A stretch of DNA of 64,000 bases from Tateyamaria omphalii (GTDB lineage: Bacteria; Pseudomonadota; Alphaproteobacteria; Rhodobacterales; Rhodobacteraceae). The translations under genes were made by a program, and so were the position numbers. This document shows positions 1-7,537 of this stretch, piece by piece; within the stretch, counting starts at the first letter, position 1; each line of letters begins with the position of its first letter. The stretch spans positions 248,001 through 312,000 of the forward strand of contig NZ_BMWT01000005.1 in the NCBI RefSeq assembly GCF_014651375.1, read 5' to 3'. The notes under the pieces were generated by a model, which was given only the letters and a program-made list of their open reading frames with translations, made no database searches and was not told the DNA's origin.

Positions 1-2
1 CC

Positions 3-386
3 GTCGCTGCCGATGGCGGTTTCAGAGTACCACTCTTGATCCCACAAAGGACGTACACTGCAAGGTCATTTGTGAACAGTGACACTGCCTTCTTCGTTGA
101 ACTGCCGGGAACGTCGACGACGTTAGTCGCTTGTCTGGCCGTGAACATCATCGACCACGCATGGCTCATTTCCATCACGGGCACGGTCTCGACAGTAGAA
201 GCCTTTGCCACCTTGGCAGAAGCATCTGCTGGGGTTGTGGAGTTCACGACAGGACCTCTTTCTGGCCTGACCGGGACGGACGGAAAGATCACGCTTTCAC
301 TAGACAGCTCTGCCAGCCCGCCAAGGCTCTGGATTGAGAACCGGCTGAGCAGCAACCGCTTCTTCTCTCTGACACTTTTTGGTTAA
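3..386 (+). CDS. Phage virion or tail-associated protein, 5' end missing
   Basis: The frame is open to the left edge of the window and reads plausibly there (VAADGGFRVPLLIPQRTYTA), so the true start is probably outside. A TTG at 36, overlapping a stop in another frame, would otherwise give a 116-residue protein. The C-terminal part is rich in Thr, Ser and Gly with alternating hydrophobic residues, as in beta-rich virion proteins, and ends SNRFFSLTLFG. No family is recognised. The esterase gene starts 13 bases after the stop, so the two are probably cotranscribed. Confidence 0.6.
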   Translation, partial: VAADGGFRVPLLIPQRTYTARSFVNSDTAFFVELPGTSTTLVACLAVNIIDHAWLISITGTVSTVEAFATLAEASAGVVEFTTGPLSGLTGTDGKITLSLDSSASPPRLWIENRLSSNRFFSLTLFG

Positions 387-399
387 GCAAGGATCGAAC

Positions 400-1587
400 A
401 TGGGTTTCAATCTCATTTCACCGCGCATGGTCGAGGGCCTGCGCGACAGACCTCTACTCATCTTGATCTTGGGTCAATCGAATGCGGCGAACAGCAACCC
501 GCAGGCCCAAGGGGGCGACCTGGTTGTAGACGATCTCATCAAAGCTTTGGACGATTCCGCGTTTGTTGTCGTCAACCCAACGACAGGCGCTGGCGTGCAT
601 GCTGTCGGCTACAACAATCTGGCATTCCAAATGGCAAAGCGCGCGCGCCGCGATGGATACGGCGAAGTGTTCATTGTTCAAGAAGCGGTTGGCGGTGCGA
701 CGATCGACCAATTCATCGGCACAGGTCCACAAGCGCCCCGGTACACGTCCATGCAGGCAAAGATGAATGCCGCGCTCTCGTCTCCTGAGTTGGCAGCAAA
801 GGCTTTCGACTTTGTTGTAATTTGGATGCAAGGCGAGAGTAACGGCGGCCCCGGCTTTGAGCTGAGCCAATACGGAGCGCAGTTTGGCACGCTCAAGGGG
901 CAATTGCGATCTGAACCATGGTGGAAGGCGGGAACACAGATTGTTTGTGGCTCCATGCCGCCCCTATCATCCGCGCGGATTGTTGACGCGTTTTTCGTGA
1001 ACACGCTTCCGAATGACGACGATCCATACACGGTCACCGCCGACCTGCGTTCGTTCACCGCCGGTGCGGATCAGCTTCATTGGACGGGTGAAGAACTCGA
1101 TGAGGTGGGGGCACGGTTCTACGACACGTGGCGACGCAACATTGCCCCCGCAACTCCGACGCAAGACCGTGTCGCATCAGAGTATGTTTTGTTCAGCGGC
1201 GAGCACGTGAATGGCCGGGGATTGGGAATTCGCTGGGATGAAGCACCGTTGCAGGGAACGATTGGTGTGTCGTCCTACAGCTTTGCGGACAACCAGGTTT
1301 TTGTTACCCCCGCCAGTCTGACATTCGACAGCGATGATGGCTTTGTCAGGGCCAACGGTGATTTCTTTGTCAGCGGCCATTTGGAGTGCCTTTCAGGACT
1401 GACATTCGACAGCCAGTTTGGTTCTGCGTTTGTCGATGTTACAAATGCGGTCAACACCAGCGACGGAAAGAAGGCCGGAACCGCTTACTTCGATGCAGCC
1501 AACAACCGCCTAATCGTTGCGACCGGTCCTGCAGACAATGCCAGTTGGGTGTTTTTTAATCCAGCAGGGGCGATTTCCCCCGTCTAA
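400..1587 (+). CDS. SGNH/SASA-type carbohydrate esterase, phage-borne
   Basis: A 395-residue protein whose N-terminal two thirds match the sialate O-acetylesterase-like SGNH hydrolases. The Ser block is LILILGQSNAANS near residue 27, the Gly block QEAVGGATIDQF, the Asn block IWMQGESNGG, and the Asp-His block is probably ADQLHWTGEEL near 225. The C-terminal about 140 residues are beta-rich with repeated TFDS segments and look like a receptor-binding or virion-anchoring domain. The ATG at 400 follows an AAGGA at proper spacing. In phages such enzymes deacetylate host surface polysaccharide; the substrate here is unknown. The gene lies directly downstream of a virion gene and upstream of the lysis genes. 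Confidence 0.7.
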   Translation: MGFNLISPRMVEGLRDRPLLILILGQSNAANSNPQAQGGDLVVDDLIKALDDSAFVVVNPTTGAGVHAVGYNNLAFQMAKRARRDGYGEVFIVQEAVGGATIDQFIGTGPQAPRYTSMQAKMNAALSSPELAAKAFDFVVIWMQGESNGGPGFELSQYGAQFGTLKGQLRSEPWWKAGTQIVCGSMPPLSSARIVDAFFVNTLPNDDDPYTVTADLRSFTAGADQLHWTGEELDEVGARFYDTWRRNIAPATPTQDRVASEYVLFSGEHVNGRGLGIRWDEAPLQGTIGVSSYSFADNQVFVTPASLTFDSDDGFVRANGDFFVSGHLECLSGLTFDSQFGSAFVDVTNAVNTSDGKKAGTAYFDAANNRLIVATGPADNASWVFFNPAGAISPV

Positions 1588-1602
1588 GCCCAACCCTGAA
1601 CC

Positions 1603-1647
1603 GCGCAGAAACTGCGCCTGACTTGCCCGCCGCGTGCGGGTTTTTTT
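1603..1647 (+). terminator. Tandem hairpin and T-run terminator
   Basis: A GCGCAG/CTGCGC hairpin (1603-1617) is followed by CCCGC (1626-1630) and GCGGG (1636-1640) flanking a CGCGT loop, then seven T (1641-1647). This is a canonical intrinsic terminator for the structural genes. It stands 14 bases before the endolysin start, so some read-through or a separate lysis promoter is likely. Confidence 0.8.
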
Positions 1648-1660
1648 GTGGAGAATTGAC

Positions 1661-2458
1661 ATGAACCGCGAAGATTTCTTCGCTGCCCTGCGGAAGCGGG
1701 ACAGCGGTGTATTCGGCACGTCTCTTTCGCAAGGGCAAGTCGATGGCTGCGAGGCCATTCTGGACGCCTGCTATGAGGCTACAGCGTCTCTTGAGCAGGC
1801 CGCATACATCCTTGCAACAGGGTACGGTGAAACAGGCGGGAAAATGCAGGCCGTCCGTGAAAACCTGAACTACAGAGCCAGCGCCATTCGCAAGCACTTC
1901 GGCTCGCATCGGCGCCAAGGCTACACCCCAGAACAGCTTGCACGAAACCCTCAGAAGCTCGCCAACACCGTCTATGGTGGTGAGTGGGGGCGCAAAAACC
2001 TTGGAAACACACAGCCCAACGATGGCTGGGACTTCCGGGGCTGGGGCATTGGTCAATGGACCGGGCGCAGAAACACGGAAAAGGCGGGTCGGGACGTTGG
2101 CTTGGACTTGGTTTCTGATCCCACAAAGCTGGATGACCCTGCGACAAACGCGAGCTTGCTTGTGTCTTGGATGGTCGAGGGCAAGGCGACGGGCAAGCGC
2201 TTGGGGCAGTACATCAACGATGGACGCAAGGATTATCTGGCGGCACGGGCCGTCTGGGGGGGCGTGAACGCGTCGAAGTACGCCCAGCACGCTGAGCGGT
2301 TTGAAAAGGCATTGCACGCTGCCGGGTATGCCCCAAGCACAGCCCCACAGAAGCCGCCACAGCCCGATATGGAGCAACTGCCGGAGTTTGAGGGTGAAAC
2401 CTCGCCTTGGCTGGCATTGCTCAAAGCGATCCTCAGTATCATTGGGAGGAAGTCATGA
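1661..2458 (+). CDS. Phage endolysin, GH19 chitinase-like lysozyme
   Basis: A 265-residue protein with the fold signature of chitinase-like (GH19-type) phage lysozymes. Visible are AAYILATGYGETGGKMQ around residue 50, with the putative catalytic Glu in YGETGG, NLNYRASAIRKHF, and the substrate-groove stretch ANTVYGGEWGRKNLGN plus WDFRGWGIGQWTGR. A Pro/Gln-rich linker follows residue 225, and a short hydrophobic C-terminus (WLALLKAILSIIG) may touch the membrane. The ATG at 1661 was preferred over an upstream in-frame start because it follows GTGGAG and gives the usual N-terminus. The stop overlaps the next membrane gene (ATGA), so they form a lysis cassette. Confidence 0.8.
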   Translation: MNREDFFAALRKRDSGVFGTSLSQGQVDGCEAILDACYEATASLEQAAYILATGYGETGGKMQAVRENLNYRASAIRKHFGSHRRQGYTPEQLARNPQKLANTVYGGEWGRKNLGNTQPNDGWDFRGWGIGQWTGRRNTEKAGRDVGLDLVSDPTKLDDPATNASLLVSWMVEGKATGKRLGQYINDGRKDYLAARAVWGGVNASKYAQHAERFEKALHAAGYAPSTAPQKPPQPDMEQLPEFEGETSPWLALLKAILSIIGRKS

Positions 2459-2646
2459 ACTACGCCCCACTTGTGCGCATCTCGCTTCGCTATGGAGCTG
2501 GCGCACTGTTCAGTGTCTCGGTTGGTGACATGCTGGCCTCTGACCCTGACGTTGTGAATACGGCATCTGCTGCGCTTTCCTTCGTCATCACGGCAGTAAC
2601 CGAGTGGCTCTATGCCCGAGCTAAACGGGAAGGCGGCGCGACATGA
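2455..2646 (+). CDS. Small phage membrane protein, holin-like
   Basis: A 63-residue protein starting MNYAPLVRISLRYGAGALF with two moderately hydrophobic stretches (about residues 9-24 and 32-50) and a basic C-terminus (YARAKREGG). Its ATG overlaps the endolysin stop and its stop overlaps the next start, which is typical of holin or antiholin genes. The sequence alone does not say which lysis role it has. Confidence 0.6.
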   Translation: MNYAPLVRISLRYGAGALFSVSVGDMLASDPDVVNTASAALSFVITAVTEWLYARAKREGGAT

Positions 2647-2741
2647 GCAACGATCCAATCCTTGCCGGGCTTCTGGTGTTTGCCTTGATCATTCTGGCAG
2701 CCGTCGGTCTTGTCGGTGGCGTCTGGTTTTACCTGTCATGA
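2643..2741 (+). CDS. 32-residue single-span membrane peptide in the lysis cassette
   Basis: The frame reads MSNDPILAGLLVFALIILAA and ends in VWFYLS: a short polar N-terminus followed by one membrane segment covering nearly the whole peptide. It is coupled on both sides by 4-base ATGA-type overlaps, so it fits exactly between two lysis genes and is very likely translated. It may be an antiholin, a pinholin or an accessory spanin-like piece; no family is recognised. Confidence 0.55.
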   Translation: MSNDPILAGLLVFALIILAAVGLVGGVWFYLS

Positions 2742-3103
2742 TGGCCCTCATCGCAAAGTTTCTGGGCGGCAACGTGCTGGATCGTGTCTTGGATACGGTC
2801 GATCGAAAGGTCGATGCACAGACCGACAAGGATCGCATCAAGGGCGAAGTTGTGCAGCAGTATCTTGCCACGCGGGCTGACTTCATGCGGGCGGGCGGCT
2901 TTTGGTTGATGCTGTTGTTCGCAGTACCTCTGGCATTCTGGTTCAGCGCAGTGGTCTTGTATAGCGTCCTTTGGTGCGCCGGGTGCGCCTTCCCTCAGAA
3001 TTGGACCGTGGCGGCTCTTCCTGCGCCTCTGGATGAATGGGCCGGAACTATCATTGTTTCCATATTTGGCGTGGTCGCGGCTGACCGCATTCTAAGGCGA
3101 TAA
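2738..3103 (+). CDS. Holin-family protein (GTA-type 3TM holin)
   Basis: A 121-residue protein resembling the 'holin of 3TMs, for gene-transfer release' family found in alphaproteobacterial prophages and gene transfer agents. It has an amphipathic N-terminus (MMALIAKFLGGNVLDRVLDT), a charged segment (KVDAQTDKDRIKGEV) and two clear membrane spans (about residues 54-75 and 98-116, IIVSIFGVVAADRI). The start overlaps the preceding tiny gene. Its role would be to release the endolysin through the inner membrane. Confidence 0.7.
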   Translation: MMALIAKFLGGNVLDRVLDTVDRKVDAQTDKDRIKGEVVQQYLATRADFMRAGGFWLMLLFAVPLAFWFSAVVLYSVLWCAGCAFPQNWTVAALPAPLDEWAGTIIVSIFGVVAADRILRR

Positions 3104-3146
3104 GCGCATGAGCGTGAGCCGTATCATCGTGAAGGAAGTAGCGAAA

Positions 3147-3317
3147 ATGAGCGATCCGACAACTGCTGTCGCCGCAGGTGCTTTGACGAGTCCAATTTGG
3201 TTGCCGAGCTTGAACATGGTGAGCGCGTTTTTCGCAACTGTACTGCCCATCCTTGGTGCGATCTGGCTGATCGTTCAGATAGTGCGCGCGATCTACACGT
3301 GGCCAAGCAAGAGTTGA
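3147..3317 (+). CDS. Small single-span membrane protein
   Basis: A 56-residue protein beginning MSDPTTAVAAGALTSPIWLP, with one strong membrane segment (VSAFFATVLPILGAIWLIVQ) and a short basic tail. An in-frame ATG at 3108 would add 13 residues, but the ATG at 3147 has a better ribosome site (GAAGGAAGTAGCGAAA). It continues the run of small membrane genes after the holin; function unknown. Confidence 0.5.
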   Translation: MSDPTTAVAAGALTSPIWLPSLNMVSAFFATVLPILGAIWLIVQIVRAIYTWPSKS

Positions 3318-3419
3318 GAGCGTGTTTCTGCCGCGTACGGCAGGACCGCAAGCTAGGAAAGCCCAAGTCCAAGCCACCTATTTCCCGAATTCACACCTTC
3401 ACTACAAAGGAGGCACGCC

Positions 3420-3695
3420 ATGCCGCGCGCTCAACACCTCATTACGCTTGAACACAATGAAATCGCCGAGCTTACCAGAAACGATGTCACCGCGATCACG
3501 TTCCACTGCATTGTGGGAGAGGTGCATATCATCCGCTCGAACTCCGAACCGGACGTGAACGACAGTGGCTGGCTGTATCGGCGCGGTGAAGGTGAGCGCA
3601 ACATTGCCTTGGCTGACCTGTCTTCCGCACCTGGTACACGGGTTTGGGCCATTGGGCGGGCAATCGCATCTGAGGTGCTGGTGGACCATGCGTAG
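3420..3695 (+). CDS. Conserved phage-type hypothetical protein, 91 residues
   Basis: The gene has a strong Shine-Dalgarno (AAAGGAGG) before its ATG. The protein (MPRAQHLITLEHNEIAELTR...) is small, soluble and beta-rich, with no signal peptide or recognised motif. Its last 8 bases overlap the start of the next gene, so the two are translationally coupled. It may be a tail-tip or assembly accessory of the large protein downstream. Confidence 0.6.
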   Translation: MPRAQHLITLEHNEIAELTRNDVTAITFHCIVGEVHIIRSNSEPDVNDSGWLYRRGEGERNIALADLSSAPGTRVWAIGRAIASEVLVDHA

Positions 3696-4920
3696 CCCGT
3701 TTGAACGGTCGTTTTCGCCGTTTGGGTCTGAGGTCGTCGCTGGCAACATCCCCGTGGTCACCTCAGAAACGTGGGCTCTATCCGGCCACAGCTACGGCGA
3801 CACTCTGCAGGGCCGAAGGCCGGAGGGAAACGCGCTGCGTGATATGGCTGGCGTGGACGGGATCACACTGAATGAGTTCTTTGTCACGGGGGCGTGGCAG
3901 ACAGCGCAGTATCGCTATGATCGCAGCCAATCGAACGATGCAGGGGCAATCGGTCCTCCGCATCTGATTGACGAGCTGCGCGACCCAGCAAATGAATTCA
4001 CCTACCTTGTGAACATGGAAGGCATGGATGACCCCGGTGGCCTAGAGGGGATCACAAACGGTTCTCCGTCTTTTGCAGACACCGGTGCATTGGCGTGGCA
4101 TACTGAGGCCACGACTGCCGGAGTTGATACACATTTCTACATTCGTTGGGGTGGCTACAGCGCGGAGTACGGTGGGTTTAATCAGTCATGGCGCAACGCA
4201 ATCAGCAACGAGGAATGGGCGCGCTGGGATGGGATGAAGTCCTATGTGGACGCCAACAAGGCACATGGATCACCCTCGTTTGAATTTGTGTACCTTGATG
4301 CGGCTGTTGCGGTCCTGTTCGATCGGATTCAGGATGGAACTTACACCCAATTTTCCATTGGTGATTTCTTTTCTGACACCGTTCACATGGATACGAACCT
4401 TGGGCGTTGGCTTGTTTATGTGTTTGTTTGGTCTTCTATTCGCGGAACCGATCCGAATGTGTACCCGCTTCAATTGGGCGCGATGACAGCGCCAATCACG
4501 GCAGGCCAGAAAGCGGAACTTTTTAACCTCGTTGTGGATGTGCAAGCTGATCCGAGCCTTGCAATTCTGCCGGCTGGTCCTGCAACAGCACCCGCAGCTT
4601 TAACAGTGTCTGACTGGACTTTGGAAACGAGTGCTACCAGTGGGGCTGTTGACCTTACCATAACCACCGCGCCCGACGATGGCGGATCGCCAATCACCGG
4701 GTACCAGTACACGACAGCGGGCGCAGACAGCCATTGGGTAGATATTCCAAGCGCAGGCGCGTCCTACAGCGTGGGTGAGACTGCGCAGATTACACATCAC
4801 TCATGGGATCCAAGCTTTCCCATTGGCACCGGAAACAACGTAGGCATTTTGGTGCGCGCTGTTAACGCAATTGGCAATGGGCCTCTGTCGGATGGCAAGG
4901 GCGCTGCAACAGGGATGTAA
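3688..4920 (+). CDS. Phage surface protein with possible SGNH-like N-terminus and Fn3-like C-terminus
   Basis: A 410-residue protein. The start at 3688 overlaps the preceding gene; an upstream in-frame start would read through that gene out of frame and is unlikely. Near residue 30, TWALSGHSYGDTLQ resembles the first block of SGNH hydrolases, and later GIGD- and DTVHMDTNLGRW-like stretches could supply the acid-base pair, but the assignment is tentative. The last 100 residues (from PAALTVSDW) are a fibronectin type III-like beta domain (ITGYQYTT, VRAVNAIGNGPLSDG). It is probably a host-recognition or polysaccharide-modifying virion protein, paralogous in role to the esterase at 400-1587. Confidence 0.55.
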   Translation: MRSPFERSFSPFGSEVVAGNIPVVTSETWALSGHSYGDTLQGRRPEGNALRDMAGVDGITLNEFFVTGAWQTAQYRYDRSQSNDAGAIGPPHLIDELRDPANEFTYLVNMEGMDDPGGLEGITNGSPSFADTGALAWHTEATTAGVDTHFYIRWGGYSAEYGGFNQSWRNAISNEEWARWDGMKSYVDANKAHGSPSFEFVYLDAAVAVLFDRIQDGTYTQFSIGDFFSDTVHMDTNLGRWLVYVFVWSSIRGTDPNVYPLQLGAMTAPITAGQKAELFNLVVDVQADPSLAILPAGPATAPAALTVSDWTLETSATSGAVDLTITTAPDDGGSPITGYQYTTAGADSHWVDIPSAGASYSVGETAQITHHSWDPSFPIGTGNNVGILVRAVNAIGNGPLSDGKGAATGM

Positions 4921-4961
4921 CCCACCACCACTATACCGGCCCCTACAAGGGCGAGGTCAGA

Positions 4962-5381
4962 TTACCGGCAATAGCTGGATACGGGCAAAGCACGACTCCG
5001 GTCAGTTTCATACTCCCGATACTTGCCCCTTGAATATCTGGGGCAGTCCCGAGCAAGACCCTCCGAGATCGCGAGAGCGCCTATGTCCTGCCCAGAGGGC
5101 AGGTAGCAGGTGCCGACCCAACGGTCATGCGTCTTTGCGCCCGTGAGGCTACAGGAGATCGGCTTGCGCAGGACCAGACGACGCAACCACTTCCGCCCGG
5201 CCGCCCCCGCGGGTGTGTCCAATTCGGGCCCGTCGATCCCGTTGAAGCGCACGGGAAGATCTTTGACCTCGATGGTGTCTATGTCGCGAACATGCGTAAC
5301 GCGACCCTCAATCCAGTTCTGAGCACTGGCCGTCGCTGGAAGAGCAACAGCCAGGAATGGTGCAAGGATGAACCACTGCAT
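4962..5381 (-). CDS. Secreted thermonuclease-family (SNase) nuclease
   Basis: A 139-residue protein with a signal peptide (MQWFILAPFLAVALPATASA) followed by a compact staphylococcal nuclease domain. The key residues are visible: the Arg and Asp/Glu of VRFNGIDGPELDTPAG and the second Arg in KTHDRWVGTCYL. It would cleave DNA or RNA in the periplasm or outside the cell, with Ca2+ as cofactor in the family. It is transcribed opposite to the phage structural genes and overlaps the upstream gene by one base (TGATG). Confidence 0.8.
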   Translation of the reverse strand: MQWFILAPFLAVALPATASAQNWIEGRVTHVRDIDTIEVKDLPVRFNGIDGPELDTPAGAAGRKWLRRLVLRKPISCSLTGAKTHDRWVGTCYLPSGQDIGALAISEGLARDCPRYSRGKYREYETDRSRALPVSSYCR

Positions 5382-5803
5382 CAGCTCGCGACCTGCAGAT
5401 CGAGACAGCCGGCGACAAGAACAGCCTGCGCATCAAGAATAGTCGACACAACCTTTGCCGGTTTATCCGTCATGTCGGCAAGACCATCGTCTATGGCGGC
5501 ACTAAGCATCAGAGATGACTTTCGGGCATTTGAACAGGGTTGAGCCTCGTCCCATTCATCCAGTTCAGCAAGCTGCGCAATCCAGAGGGCTGCGAGTTCG
5601 CGAGTGAGTGTCAAAGGAAGTACACCAGCGACAAGAGCATACTCGATAACATCGTAGATCGTACTGTACCCCAAGGGAGCGAGTGGTCGCTCAGCACAGT
5701 GCAACGATCGGTCCAGGAGGCAATGGTGCCATAGCGTCTGAACTTGCGTCGGCGTGATTTTTAGAAAGTTGGCAATCTCATCTTGCGTGAGAGGAATGTG
5801 CAT
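5381..5803 (-). CDS. Unrecognised 140-residue protein paired with the nuclease
   Basis: The N-terminus (IPLTQDEIANFLKITPTQVQTLW) looks like a helix-turn-helix, suggesting a small regulator. The rest is helical and ends with a segment (MTDKPAKVVSTILDAQAVLVAG) of unknown meaning. Its stop overlaps the nuclease start, so the two form a two-gene operon. A role as transcriptional regulator of the pair is an inference from position and the apparent helix-turn-helix. Confidence 0.55.
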   Translation of the reverse strand: MHIPLTQDEIANFLKITPTQVQTLWHHCLLDRSLHCAERPLAPLGYSTIYDVIEYALVAGVLPLTLTRELAALWIAQLAELDEWDEAQPCSNARKSSLMLSAAIDDGLADMTDKPAKVVSTILDAQAVLVAGCLDLQVAS

Positions 5804-6081
5804 CTTTTTCCGTTCCGATTCTGCGCCCCATCACATGCTGCCCGGAGAAGTCTTTACAATTTGTGTAAAGCTGGTGAAGCCCTAGTCTAACACTATCCCG
5901 CAGGTTTCGGTGGTTCACACGGATCAGCGTGGGGATACGGCACGCTGGAACGCCGATGGACGGGCCGTAGGGACGTTTGTGGACGCGCAGGTTTCTATTG
6001 GGTTTCCCATCTAAGACAGCGTCGAAATTCCACGCAAAACTCGCGGTCGGTCATTGTCCAGTAGGTCGTGGATGGGCCGCA
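5804..6081. other. Intergenic stretch with a possible coding remnant
   Basis: No intact gene. On the + strand, 5892-6014 is an open frame without a start codon, beginning HYPAGFGGSHGSAWGY and ending TFVDAQVSIGFPI then TAA. It is Gly-rich like the C-terminus of a phage tail protein, so it may be a remnant of a displaced tail-fibre end. A palindromic ACAATTTGTGTAAA-like AT-rich patch near 5855 may contain the promoter of the leftward pair. Confidence 0.3.
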
Positions 6082-6987
6082 CTATAGATCAGAAATCTCT
6101 GGCAATGGATCAAAGTCTTCCAGTTCTTCGCTTTCCCAGCATTCGGCCGTGTCAGGAGTGTAGTTCAACACTTCTACTGAGAATTCTTTTTCAACGCTGG
6201 GATAGTTCTCGATGATTGGTTGCAGCCCTATCTCACCGATACTGTTAGACTGAGTCTTTTCCAGCAGATTTTCCAATGCGAGATGTGCCTGTTGACATGA
6301 TCGGTAGTCAACGAAAATACTTAGGATGCCACCCCACGGAGCACCTGGTACCAAGTGCAGCTTAACATTTGCGCCCTCTGGTCCTTGTGTCCAAACAATG
6401 GTCCCCTGTCGAAATGAGGATCTACGGTAGTCTTCTGTTCTTGTTCGAATCCCGGCTGGATCACTAAAGCTGAAATCTTTGGTACTTGTGAGCCAATCTA
6501 AAATCGTCGCGTCGGCTGTATACCGCCAACCTGAGAAGACTGCTACGGACCCATGCACCTCCACCCTCGGGTGCATTGAGAGGCTTAGTCGGGCTGAATC
6601 GTCCGTGTTTCTCGAAATTCGCGCTTGCGCTACCAGTGTTTTTGGGGAGCCCGGGACCGCTCTTCCCCAGTCAACGTGACTCGGCCTAGAACTGCCAGCC
6701 AAACGTCGCACCTCTTCTTTTGATTCCGCGACAATTTCATCAAAGTGTCGGGCTTTGTATGCGTCCAAGCCTAGGATTATTACTAGGACTGCTGTCCAGA
6801 GCGCTATTGCGCCGCGGAACCAGTTTGTCGCAGTACTTGCTGTAGCAACAAGATGGCTTTCGCGCGCCTCCGATGAAGCAAACCTATCAAATAGTGCGTC
6901 TACCTTTACCGCTAGGTATCTGACATCTGGTTCCGTAAAATCGGAGGTTTCTTTTTCCAATAGGCTCCCCGGATTCTGATCAGGCAT
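6082..6987 (-). CDS. Unrecognised membrane-anchored protein, 301 residues
   Basis: The N-terminus is cytosolic and polar (MPDQNPGSLLEKETSDF). One membrane span lies at about residues 60-76 (IALWTAVLVIILGLDAY), followed by a short charged helical neck (EIVAESKEEVRRLAG) and a roughly 200-residue soluble domain rich in beta strands (HPRVEVHGSVAVFSGWRYTA, GILSIFVDYRSC). No catalytic motif or family is recognised. It is monocistronic, opposite to the following membrane pair, and its base composition is visibly more AT-rich than the chromosome to the right. It is probably island cargo. Confidence 0.6.
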   Translation of the reverse strand: MPDQNPGSLLEKETSDFTEPDVRYLAVKVDALFDRFASSEARESHLVATASTATNWFRGAIALWTAVLVIILGLDAYKARHFDEIVAESKEEVRRLAGSSRPSHVDWGRAVPGSPKTLVAQARISRNTDDSARLSLSMHPRVEVHGSVAVFSGWRYTADATILDWLTSTKDFSFSDPAGIRTRTEDYRRSSFRQGTIVWTQGPEGANVKLHLVPGAPWGGILSIFVDYRSCQQAHLALENLLEKTQSNSIGEIGLQPIIENYPSVEKEFSVEVLNYTPDTAECWESEELEDFDPLPEISDL

Positions 6988-7268
6988 CAGATTCCCCCTA
7001 ATACTATTCTATTTCCCCCTATTGGTATCCTACTGTTGAATATCCAGTCAAATACCAGGTCTGCTCTCTTTCTTGCGCAGTAAGGGTGGCACTCTCCGCT
7101 TCGGAGCGTTTGATCTACACAAGTAGTTTCTGTTGCTTCCCTCGATTCTCATATGCACTGTGAATTGACTGCATCCTCTACGAAGGGCAAAGGATGTTTT
7201 AGGTCTGTGGTAGAGAAGTGCGATATGAGCGCTGGATACCGCGTCGGGTAACATAGGGACGCAAGTAG
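6988..7268. other. AT-rich intergenic region
   Basis: No gene is supported. The first 60 bases contain runs such as CCCCCTAATACTATTCTATTTCCCCC, read here as two blocks of CCCCCTA separated by AT-rich sequence, and probably hold the promoter of the leftward membrane gene. The remainder has no clear signal. Confidence 0.4.
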
Positions 7269-7405
7269 ATGGCACTTACAACCAGCGAAAAGCTGGACAT
7301 CTATCGTCGCAACCTTGCGCAGTACGAAGCGGCTGGCGATGACGATAAGGTGCGCGTTGAGCGGCGCTGATAGAGCGGCTTGAGCGTGAAGGGAAGAGTG
7401 GTTGA
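7269..7405 (+). pseudogene. Small phage gene broken by a one-base frameshift
   Basis: The intact frame from ATG 7269 gives only 33 residues (MALTTSEKLDIYRRNLAQYE... ending KVRVERR) and stops at 7370. If one base is read twice at 7367, the sequence continues as LIERLEREGKSG to a TGA at 7405, giving a smooth charged helical C-terminus. This pattern suggests a 45-residue gene of the small phage helical type that lost one base, or a real -1 frameshift. No obvious slippery heptamer is seen at the junction. Confidence 0.4.
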
Positions 7406-7537
7406 TGCTTTGACTGTGGGCAATGCATTTTGCGTCATGAATAGATCAACCGTGCGTATCGGCACTTACTTGGATTGAAACCGTCTTGGCGACCGCAGGA
7501 TGGGCTTTTGTTGAAGAAGGTAAGTAAAGGGTGATGA

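Noticed and set aside
5892-6014. Gly-rich open frame as an intact gene
   Set aside because: It lacks any start codon; at most a remnant, noted in the intergenic entry.
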